Source: Candidatus Jordarchaeia archaeon (GTDB lineage: Archaea > Asgardarchaeota > Jordiarchaeia > Jordiarchaeales > Jordiarchaeaceae). From it: DNA of 40,178 nt. Shown here piece after piece: positions 16,069 through 22,875 of the stretch. Numbering within the stretch: position 1 is the stretch's first letter; every line of letters starts with the position of its first letter. The translations under genes were made by a program, and so were the position numbers. Below the pieces are notes generated by a model. The model was given only the letters and a program-made list of their open reading frames with translations. It ran no database searches and was not told the DNA's origin. The DNA lies in contig JAHAWU010000016.1 of the NCBI GenBank assembly GCA_018383815.1, forward strand, positions 1-40,178, written 5' to 3'.

Positions 16069-17395
16069 AATCATATATTATGGGTTCGTACTGTTCGCTT
16101 TAGCTTTGGGTGTTTCATTTGCCATTAGGCTGGTTCGAACTGGGCTGGATGCCTGCTTTAATGGTAGCCCCATTGGGCTTCTCTACATTCTAGCAGTTTA
16201 TTTTGCTTTTTACCTCTTGGCCAAGTTTCTCCTAAATAGGAAGTTTAGCAGAAGCAGCCAAGTTGTGACGGTACTGGCAGTGGGTAACACCTGCTACGCC
16301 TTGATAGGATTGGCGTCTCACTATGGAATTCATCCAATGTTCACCATAATTTTTGAAGCTGCGGGAATATCGGTTTTCATACTTTTCATAAGGGGATGCA
16401 GAGGGGCTTCTTTGTTTTTTAAGGGGAAGTTTCCCAATTCTTTGATTGCGGATTACATTCTTGATGACTGTGTAGTCTATAATAGTGGTTGGAGAGGGTT
16501 TCAGGCTTTCCAGTTTGCCGAAGTTACTGGTGAGGGTGCTGGGAGCTCCATACTATTATCCTGCTGGGAAAAGGAGATTAATCTCAGTTTTGAGGTCTAC
16601 CGGAGGGGCAAAGAGCTTCGCACCCTGGTCTCAGTTTGGGGGACTTCCCGGGATTTTGGAGATGCCGTTAAACTGGCGAGAGAGAAGATGCAAAGTCTTA
16701 GAAAAATTCTGAGGAGGGAGGGCTACGACACAAGGGTGATAAGTGACGAATTGGAGGTTGAAAGGTGCCTTTACTTGCCTCTACTGGCTCCCGACTGCAA
16801 CCGTGTACACGAATTGCGTGAAAAATATTTTGAGGAACTCAAGATTAACGAATTAGATTATAACTCGGACGTAGAACAGGCTCTGAATAGTATTTTGTTT
16901 GGCAAAAATTTTGGTGAGGAAAGCGTAGGATACATTCTTCTTCTACAGCCAGTCAGGGATGTGGATATAGAGTTTATGAAGGCGGAAAAGGAGCTTAAGG
17001 ACAAGATTGAGAAATTAGTTACTAAGAGGTTTAAGAAAAACGACCCCGCAGCATGGATTGCCATATCCTCACTATCGCAGGAGAAAAGTTTGATTCTGGA
17101 GCCCTCAATGGAGAAGGCTTTGAAGGAATCCAGAGTAAAGTGCCAGAGGATGATGGAGGCACAAAACATTGGACTTTGGAACTCCTCAATTTTCCTAGTG
17201 GGAGGAGGGGAGACAGCCTCTCAGTTGTTGAATCAGGTGGGCACCAAGCAGAGTAGAGAGTGCCTGTACAATTTGATACGTAGGAGAAAGCATAGAGAAA
17301 AGTACAGTTCCCGAGAGCTATCCCAAATTCTACCAGTAAAGCACTCAACCGCTGGGGAAAAGGAGCCGTCGCCGTGCCAGGAGGAGGTAATATGA
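16058..17395 (+). CDS. polytopic membrane protein with soluble domain (VirB4-N-like?)
   Basis: About 445 residues. The N-terminus has four hydrophobic helices (roughly 5-27, 45-65, 75-95 and 100-120), the remainder is soluble. The middle (SILLSCWEKEINLSFEVYRRGKELRT) and the helical segment DIEFMKAEKELKDKIEKL followed by a beta-rich stretch resemble the N-terminal region of archaeal HerA/VirB4-type proteins that sit on the membrane, but no motor domain is present. This resemblance is tentative. GTG at 16058 follows AAAGGAGGTTGG at good spacing, better than the TTG at 16049. It overlaps radB and precedes fen1 by 64 bp. Confidence 0.55.
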   Translation: MLLKIIYYGFVLFALALGVSFAIRLVRTGLDACFNGSPIGLLYILAVYFAFYLLAKFLLNRKFSRSSQVVTVLAVGNTCYALIGLASHYGIHPMFTIIFEAAGISVFILFIRGCRGASLFFKGKFPNSLIADYILDDCVVYNSGWRGFQAFQFAEVTGEGAGSSILLSCWEKEINLSFEVYRRGKELRTLVSVWGTSRDFGDAVKLAREKMQSLRKILRREGYDTRVISDELEVERCLYLPLLAPDCNRVHELREKYFEELKINELDYNSDVEQALNSILFGKNFGEESVGYILLLQPVRDVDIEFMKAEKELKDKIEKLVTKRFKKNDPAAWIAISSLSQEKSLILEPSMEKALKESRVKCQRMMEAQNIGLWNSSIFLVGGGETASQLLNQVGTKQSRECLYNLIRRRKHREKYSSRELSQILPVKHSTAGEKEPSPCQEEVI

Positions 17396-17459
17396 AAATT
17401 CCTGTTGCCCAAAGAAACTGGTCTAACTGTTTCGCGGTTCGTTTTTGGAGGTGGTTTAA

Positions 17460-18425
17460 GTGGGTGTGAAGCTGGGTTCAATTGTTAGTTTCAAAGTTAT
17501 TTCTTTAAGTGAGCTGAAAAATGCGAGGGTAGCTGTGGATGCTTCTAATGTGCTGTTCCAGTTTTTAAATAAAATTAGAAGAAAGAATCTTCCCCTTTCC
17601 AACAGAGAAGGACGTATAACTTCCCACATTTATGGCGTATTCTATAGAACCATCAACTTGTTAGAACGAGATATTAAACCAATATACGTGTTTGACGGCC
17701 CGCACCCAAGGCTCAAGGGGAAAAGGGAACATCTGGTAGAATCCCTAGCCAGAGAGTACAGTTATCTGAGAAAGGCGCAGCGGAACAAGGAGTACACAAT
17801 CGCTAGAACCCTATCCTTATCTCCTGAGATACTCTATGATACAGTAATAGGTGAAACCCAAGAGCTCTTAACCTCCATGGGAATTCCTTGGATAAAGTCT
17901 CCGAGTGAGGGAGAAACGCAGGCGGCCTACTTAACGCGAATAGGCAAGGCGGATTATGTTCTCACTCAGGACTATGACGCTCTTCTTTTTGGAGCCAGAG
18001 CCGTTCTGAGAAACATGAATTTCAGCGAAAATAGTGTGGAGTGCAGCGCTCTGGAAGAGGTTCTAAAACAGAACAGTATAACATATGAACAACTCGTAGA
18101 TTTGGCAATCCTTGTGGGAACAGACTTCAACCCGGGAGTTAGGGGAATTGGCGCAAAAAAGGCCCTGAAGCTTGTTCAAAAATACAGAGACATTGAAAGC
18201 ACGTTTTCCGAGGGAATGTTAAAACCCTTCGATGTGCAACCCATTAGGGAAGCTTTTCTGAGACCCGAAGTCATCCAGCCCAAGATATTGTTTAATGCTC
18301 CCAACACTAACCAGTTAAAAAGAATATTGATGGATTTCGGGATGAAGCCTGACCGGATTGATAAGGGAATAAGGAGGCTGGTGAGGGCTTACAAGGGTTC
18401 GCAACTGGTACAATCAACACTCTAG
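17460..18425 (+). CDS. fen: flap endonuclease 1 (XPG/Rad2 family)
   Basis: FEN1 removes 5' flaps during Okazaki fragment maturation and repair. The 321-residue protein has the MGV start, the N-domain AVDASN and VFDGPHP acidic sites, the I-domain SEGETQAAYL and TQDYDALLFG, and VGTDFNPG followed by the helix-hairpin-helix RGIGAKKALKL, so the metal site is complete. GTG at 17460 follows GGAGGTGG. Archaeal FEN1 normally ends with a PCNA-binding motif like QxTLxxFF; here the chain ends QSTL and stops, so the motif is cut short and PCNA binding may be altered. It is the last gene of the repair operon. Confidence 0.93.
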   Translation: MGVKLGSIVSFKVISLSELKNARVAVDASNVLFQFLNKIRRKNLPLSNREGRITSHIYGVFYRTINLLERDIKPIYVFDGPHPRLKGKREHLVESLAREYSYLRKAQRNKEYTIARTLSLSPEILYDTVIGETQELLTSMGIPWIKSPSEGETQAAYLTRIGKADYVLTQDYDALLFGARAVLRNMNFSENSVECSALEEVLKQNSITYEQLVDLAILVGTDFNPGVRGIGAKKALKLVQKYRDIESTFSEGMLKPFDVQPIREAFLRPEVIQPKILFNAPNTNQLKRILMDFGMKPDRIDKGIRRLVRAYKGSQLVQSTL

Positions 18426-18501
18426 CCCAAAAAGGTCACTCGATGTGTTTAAATTAAATGGTTAAAAAATATTTGGAGAAGTTTAAAGGAGTTAAGAAGA
18501 G

Positions 18502-19080
18502 ATGGATAAGTTTTCGCCGAACAACGGTGAGGATTGGTCTAACACCCAGGAAAAGGAAGAGGAAGACAGACTAAGGCATTTTTACTTGACCAATAAACTA
18601 TCAGACACCCTCGACAGCCTATTGGAAGCCTATAAGAGAATGCTGGGAAAAGGAGACATAGAAGGACTGTTGCTTGTGGACAGTGACGGAAAAGCCTTGG
18701 CGAAGTCTAGAAGTTTTAGAATAAAGAACGCTTGGAACGCGGGCGCCCTCGGCGCGGCTCTAGCAGGTGTAGCAAGACAGGTGGAAAAACATTTGGGCGC
18801 CGACGAGTTCCAGAACGCCATGGTCATGTACAAGTCAAAACAATTATACGTCTGCAAAATCAGCGACATCAACGAGGATAAATCACTTCTACTTTTAATC
18901 TTCGCCAATGAAAGAGCAAATATAGGATTTATCAGGGCAAAAATGAACCAGTATGTGAAGAGAATAGAGGAGGATATCAAGAACAACGAAACCATAAGGA
19001 AGACCATTGAGATAAGCGAGGAGCAAATAGAGGACATCCTAAACCGACTCGACGCCGCCGTAATAAGAGAGAAGGACTAA
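18502..19080 (+). CDS. roadblock/LC7-domain protein (MglB-like)
   Basis: Residues about 33-160 match the roadblock/LC7 pattern: a helix (LDSLLEAYKRML), the strand GLLLVDSDGKALAKS, a long central helix (GALGAALAGVARQVEKHL), paired strands (NAMVMYKSKQLYVCKI, SLLLLIFA), and a final helix (IGFIRAKMNQYVKRIEEDI). Charged extensions flank it. Roadblock proteins regulate Ras-like GTPases, as MglB does for MglA. The GTPase gene follows 16 bp downstream, which supports that pairing. A fresh TATA-like AT-rich stretch (18450-18475) and AAAGGAG precede it, so this operon is separate from fen1. Confidence 0.8.
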   Translation: MDKFSPNNGEDWSNTQEKEEEDRLRHFYLTNKLSDTLDSLLEAYKRMLGKGDIEGLLLVDSDGKALAKSRSFRIKNAWNAGALGAALAGVARQVEKHLGADEFQNAMVMYKSKQLYVCKISDINEDKSLLLLIFANERANIGFIRAKMNQYVKRIEEDIKNNETIRKTIEISEEQIEDILNRLDAAVIREKD

Positions 19081-19096
19081 AAGGGAGAGAAACCTG

Positions 19097-19672
19097 TTGG
19101 AACAAGACAAGACACAAACCAATTTTAATGAGGGACTAATACAGGTGAAAATCGTCTTTTGGGGACCAGCATCCTCAGGCAAAACCACTAATCTAAGAGC
19201 CATAGCGAAACTCTTCCCCCAAAACATAACAGGTCAACCCTACGAAGTATCAACCAGCGAGGAGCGTACCATTTGGGAGGACTACTTAGCTTTCCAACTA
19301 GAATTTCCCCCATATAGCTTTCTATTCCACATCCACACCACTACTGGCCAAAAGAGGTTTCTGGCAACTAGAGAACAGGTGGCCAAAAACGCTGACGTTA
19401 TTCTTTTTGTCGCTGACTCGCAGGAACATAGGTTAAAGGATAACATAAGAAGCTACGAGGAGCTAGTAGCCTTCACAGAAAACAAGATCCCCATAGTGGT
19501 CGAGGCCAATAAGCAGGACTTACCCAATGCAGTAGCACCAGAAAAACTCAGGCAAGGTTTAGGACTGCCTAGCTCCATTCCGATTTATGGCGCATCAGCC
19601 GTAAAATGCAAGGGAGTGTACAAAGTTTTTAGGGACATGATACGTTTGGCTATTAGGAATCGGACCAGGTGA
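19097..19672 (+). CDS. MglA/Arf-like small GTPase
   Basis: The 191-residue protein has G1 GPASSGKTTN (about 24-33), a G3 region where the usual DxxG reads TTTGQKR as in MglA (TVPGQ-like), G4 EANKQDLPNA and a G5-like GASA. It should switch between GDP and GTP states under control of the roadblock protein encoded just upstream. The TTG start has GGGAGAG seven bases upstream. Its last codons overlap the next gene by 4 bp (GTGA). In bacteria MglA sets cell polarity; in archaea the role is unknown. No lipidation signal is seen. Confidence 0.88.
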   Translation: MEQDKTQTNFNEGLIQVKIVFWGPASSGKTTNLRAIAKLFPQNITGQPYEVSTSEERTIWEDYLAFQLEFPPYSFLFHIHTTTGQKRFLATREQVAKNADVILFVADSQEHRLKDNIRSYEELVAFTENKIPIVVEANKQDLPNAVAPEKLRQGLGLPSSIPIYGASAVKCKGVYKVFRDMIRLAIRNRTR

Positions 19673-20388
19673 ATTATTTGAGGGGGCTCCTCAACTACTT
19701 CAGCGAAAAAGGCTTGGCAGTGCTGGGACAGCTTGTTTTCACACTTCGGCGGCCGGTGCTCTTGGTAGGTTTTCTCACCCGTGATGTTTTGAGGGAAGTG
19801 GCTATTTTTGCGCCCCATAGGAGATTATGGGAATCGGATCTGAACGTTTCAGAGGAGCCCGAGAGCGCCATAGAGGAGCTTAGAGCCCTCTTCGAAGAAG
19901 AGAAAAACAGCAAGTCCGAAAGAATATTGTACTTGGCTCCAAGTATTTCATCAGATTTCTTGGAAAACATGGTAGAGAATTTTGATACTGGATGGGTGGC
20001 TTCTTGTGCGTCCCTGCCCGACGTCAAAATACTTAACAAGCACAATGTGGCGGCCTACGATTTAAAAAACCAAGAATGGCTAAACGTAGATATTGTGAAA
20101 ACCCGCTGTTGGCTTATGGAAAACCTTCTCTCCGAGGCGTCCCGCTACAAGTCACGGGAAACTGTTCTTCGTGGAAAGCTGAGAATTTTAGCTGCGCAGG
20201 CTGAATTTTTCTGGGAACTTCTGGTTGGTGGTGTTACAAGCCCAGAAACTCTTTTTGATTTGGTAGGTTGCCGAGAAGCGGAGGACGCACAGATAATTTT
20301 GGCTCTGTGCAAGAAGGATTACCACCTGAACCCCATTAGCATTATTGATTCAGAAAAGCTAAAAGAAGCCGTTAAAAAGTTATTATGA
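19669..20388 (+). CDS. unknown protein coupled to the MglA-like GTPase
   Basis: The 239-residue product matches no family I recognise. It is predicted soluble with mixed alpha/beta character: VLLVGFLTRDVLREVAIFAP near the N-terminus, SERILYLAPSISSDFL in the middle and a helical C-terminal half. The GTG start overlaps the GTPase stop (GTGA), strong evidence for translational coupling, so it is probably an effector, regulator or partner of the GTPase. No transmembrane segment or metal motif is evident. Confidence 0.7.
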   Translation: MNYLRGLLNYFSEKGLAVLGQLVFTLRRPVLLVGFLTRDVLREVAIFAPHRRLWESDLNVSEEPESAIEELRALFEEEKNSKSERILYLAPSISSDFLENMVENFDTGWVASCASLPDVKILNKHNVAAYDLKNQEWLNVDIVKTRCWLMENLLSEASRYKSRETVLRGKLRILAAQAEFFWELLVGGVTSPETLFDLVGCREAEDAQIILALCKKDYHLNPISIIDSEKLKEAVKKLL

Positions 20389-20704
20389 ATTTGTTCAAAA
20401 ATGTGTAAATAGTTTTCACCCGCTCTCAGAAGACCCTTCTTGCCGCAGATCTTTTTACTCTGCATTTTTATTCCTTTTTTGGGACTATTTTTTTATTTGG
20501 GCGTAAAAGGTATTTCGTGCAAGCCGCTGCTGAAGGGCGTCTTCGGATGGGGCTTCGAGTTTGTTTTTGCATGTGTTTTTAGTCTCCCCATTTATTCCCC
20601 CCCTTTTTGGCAAAAGGAGCCTTCATAGGGCTTCTTTCCGATTGAAGCCTAACCCCTCTTCTAGGGAACCATTGTCTTGAAACACGCCCCGCCTCCCCAA
20701 AAAA
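20389..20704. other. intergenic region with GC-rich islands, possible structured RNA
   Basis: Two patches (about 20515-20560 and 20620-20700) are distinctly richer in G+C than the surrounding intergenic DNA. Small inverted repeats include AGAAGacCCTTCT-like bases near 20428-20441 and GGCTTC/GAAGCC near 20629-20649. The 62-aa ORF at 20440 looks hydrophobic and accidental. I could not match tRNA, SRP RNA or RNase P RNA. A minus-strand RNA starting from the 45-bp repeat is conceivable. Confidence 0.25.
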
Positions 20705-20749
20705 TGCACTAAAAACTTTTTATGCCCTCTTATTTTTTAGAAAATCTTA
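20705..20749. repeat. 45-bp dispersed repeat, copy B
   Basis: Begins TGCACTAAAAACTTTTTA, identical over 18 bases to copy A at 178-222 and similar over the rest. It lies just left of the 198-bp element but outside its ends. Confidence 0.5.
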
Positions 20750-20761
20750 TTTGCTGTAGGT

Positions 20762-20959
20762 TTGACACTCCCCACGGCTATAAGTTGGGGGATTCTTGGA
20801 AGCTTTTTAAGGCCTCCAATGGGTGTGCCACCACCCAGTTAACGTGCCCTCCATTAATAAACGGCACCTATTTAGCATTACATTTATTAACACATCGGCT
20901 TATAGGCTTTTTTGTCGATTCATCCCCCCGGAAGTCGGGGGCTTTCTCGCCAACGATTT
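20762..20959 (-). mobile_element. 198-bp internally deleted IS200/IS605-type element (MITE-like)
   Basis: The left part (TTGACACTCCCCACGG...ACGTGCCCTCCATTA) matches the right end of the tnpB element at 27312-27415, and the right part (GTCGGGGGCTTTCTCGCCA...GATTT) matches its left end. GTAA, the complement of the TTAC target, follows at 20960. It has lost tnpB and keeps both end hairpins, so it could be mobilised only in trans. It ends 20 bp before the start of the double-HTH gene and must have replaced or moved that gene's promoter. Confidence 0.8.
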
Positions 20960-20979
20960 GTAAGACTTCTTGTTGAGGG

Positions 20980-22419
20980 ATGTTTTTGGGCGAGCTTGAG
21001 AATATCAAAAATTTTTTGGGAATGGAGCCCCTAAAAACGGTGGGAAACCCTGAATCACTCTCACTTGAGGAGCAGTTTCAATTGTTCTTACCGGACATAC
21101 TTCCCGAGGAGGAAAAGCAACTCCTGACAAGATTCTTCATATATAAGTATAAGGGGGAAATACCAGGCGGAAAGAAGGAGGAAAGATTCTCAGATTTAAT
21201 TAGGGCAGACACCATAATGGGTAAGGAATTCATACCCTCTGTGATTTCCACACTTAAACAGTTGGACAAGTATATGCGATTGGGCGGGGAAAATAGCCTA
21301 ACCTCTGAGCAGTTGAGGCAAATCTTGCAGGACATGGTTTATGATTACCGAGTTAAGCTTGATGCGAGGGATTTAAAGATTCTGGATAAAGTTAGGAGCA
21401 ACATATTTATTACAATAAAAGAGATAGCTGACGAGACAAATACCAGTTACACCACCATCCAACGCCGCAAAAAGATGCTTGAGGAACGGTGCCGCCTAGG
21501 AATATTTCCCAGAGTAAATTACCCCATAATAGGATTAACCAATATGCTTATTCTAGTGGAGGGGGAAGCCTACGTTGAAAGCCCCTATCTCCTTTCAAGA
21601 CAAGAACTCTACGGAGGAATCGACCTTTACACCTTCTTCTCCATTGCTGTACCCCCCAGAGCAGTTAACTTGGTTTACAAAGAATTTGAGAAGAGAGTTC
21701 CAAGATTCTGGACCTGGATAATCGATTCATTTGAGAGTTCTTTTTCTCTAGACTTCTACGATGTGGATGAAGGTAACTGGAAAATAGACTGGAAGGCCTG
21801 GTCTCTTTACCTCAGCAATGTGTTAAGCAAGGGTTGGGGTAAAGTTCTTTCCCCAGAAGAAATGGGCAAAAAACGTCCTCCAACCTCTCCACTTGGAAAA
21901 GTGAGAGGTGTAACCATTAAGGAATTGAAGTTAATCGACGCCTTATCCAAGAATTTCAATGCCACCGTGCAAGACTTGAGCCAAAATTTGGGATACAATG
22001 CCCGCACCATAATTAGGACCAGGGAGAACCTCCTGAAGAGGGGAACACTTCAGCTCGCATTGGGAATAGATCAAATAGGCCTAAATGAGCACATACTCTT
22101 CATAATCGAATCAGACCCAGACACACTCCACTCATTTGTAGTGGCTATAAAAAGACTTCCCAAAACTTGGATCTACTGGACGAGAACCTTAAATAAGGAG
22201 AATGCATTGGCCTGCTGGTTAGAAGCGCCTCTAGGCAGTATAACCCCACTTGAGAGAGCCATTCGCAGAACACTTCTCCCACTAGCGAAATATAAATTAT
22301 TTTTCAGAAGCCATCAAGAGGGCAGCCGAATACCACTACTTGAACTTTTTGACGCACAAACCAAAACTTGGAAATGGAGCCCCGAGATGCTAAAAATAAA
22401 TCTTGGAAAAACAGGATGA
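20980..22419 (+). CDS. transcription regulator with two helix-turn-helix domains
   Basis: The 479-residue protein contains two Lrp/AsnC-like HTHs. One lies near residues 140-168 (TIKEIADETNTSYTTIQRRKKMLEE), the second near 325-355 (ATVQDLSQNLGYNARTIIRTRENLLKRG). Each is followed by a domain of about 100 residues with similar strand patterns, suggesting an internal duplication. A separate N-terminal helical domain precedes them. Ligand and targets are unknown. ATG 20980 is only 20 bp from the MITE and has a poorly spaced GAGGG; ATG 21022 is a plausible alternative. It seems to be transcribed alone. Confidence 0.75.
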   Translation: MFLGELENIKNFLGMEPLKTVGNPESLSLEEQFQLFLPDILPEEEKQLLTRFFIYKYKGEIPGGKKEERFSDLIRADTIMGKEFIPSVISTLKQLDKYMRLGGENSLTSEQLRQILQDMVYDYRVKLDARDLKILDKVRSNIFITIKEIADETNTSYTTIQRRKKMLEERCRLGIFPRVNYPIIGLTNMLILVEGEAYVESPYLLSRQELYGGIDLYTFFSIAVPPRAVNLVYKEFEKRVPRFWTWIIDSFESSFSLDFYDVDEGNWKIDWKAWSLYLSNVLSKGWGKVLSPEEMGKKRPPTSPLGKVRGVTIKELKLIDALSKNFNATVQDLSQNLGYNARTIIRTRENLLKRGTLQLALGIDQIGLNEHILFIIESDPDTLHSFVVAIKRLPKTWIYWTRTLNKENALACWLEAPLGSITPLERAIRRTLLPLAKYKLFFRSHQEGSRIPLLELFDAQTKTWKWSPEMLKINLGKTG

Positions 22420-22435
22420 GTATAGCCCGTAAAAC

Positions 22436-22442
22436 TTTTTTT
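22436..22442 (+). terminator. oligo-T terminator after the double-HTH gene
   Basis: A run of seven T residues begins 17 bases after the stop codon. Archaeal termination commonly occurs at such runs; there is no strong preceding hairpin. Confidence 0.35.
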
Positions 22443-22820
22443 GAGAATAATGGGAGAGCGTATCAGGATAAGTCTCTTTTTGGGGATGTGTTTGGACATG
22501 TTTCCCATTTGTAGTTTTTGGGTTTTTCACTCATTTGAGTAAAGCTCATTTTTTGGGAAAATTTTTGGAGGGCTTGTGTAAATGCGTTTTATCCCTGGTG
22601 CAATTAATATATAAAAAAATATATGATTTTTGAACATTTTTTGCATCCCCTTTTTCCGACCGCCCAAAAACATCAACATTTGAAGCTTTTTAAAAACTGA
22701 GAAAAAAAGAAAAAGAAATTATTAACTCTCAAATCATTTTTCAAGGAAAAAGAAATTTGTAAACATACAAAAAACCCCAAAAATTCCTTGAAATACCCCC
22801 AAGAAGAGGCAGTGAAATCC
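22443..22820. other. AT-rich intergenic region
   Basis: No gene or RNA is recognised. A second AT palindrome-like stretch (AATATATAAAAAAATATAT, about 22606-22625) and a long A-rich stretch precede the TATA box at 22821. The 66-aa ORF at 22788 is in a different frame from the real downstream gene and lacks protein character. Confidence 0.35.
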
Positions 22821-22828
22821 TTTATATA
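22821..22828 (+). promoter_or_regulatory. TATA box for the Ig-like membrane protein
   Basis: TTTATATA lies about 50 bp before the signal-peptide coding region, with AAGGAGAG at 22860-22867 between. This fixes the gene start well upstream of the TTG at 22918. Confidence 0.55.
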
Positions 22829-22875
22829 CTCAACACTTCATTTTTTGAAAACCAAAAAAAAGGAGAGTAATAAAA

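Noticed and set aside
20440-20628. 62-aa plus-strand ORF
   Set aside because: Hydrophobic artefact, no ribosome binding site, overlaps the GC-rich possible RNA.
20389-20704. SRP RNA or RNase P RNA
   Set aside because: The conserved helix 8 or P4 core sequences were not found on either strand.
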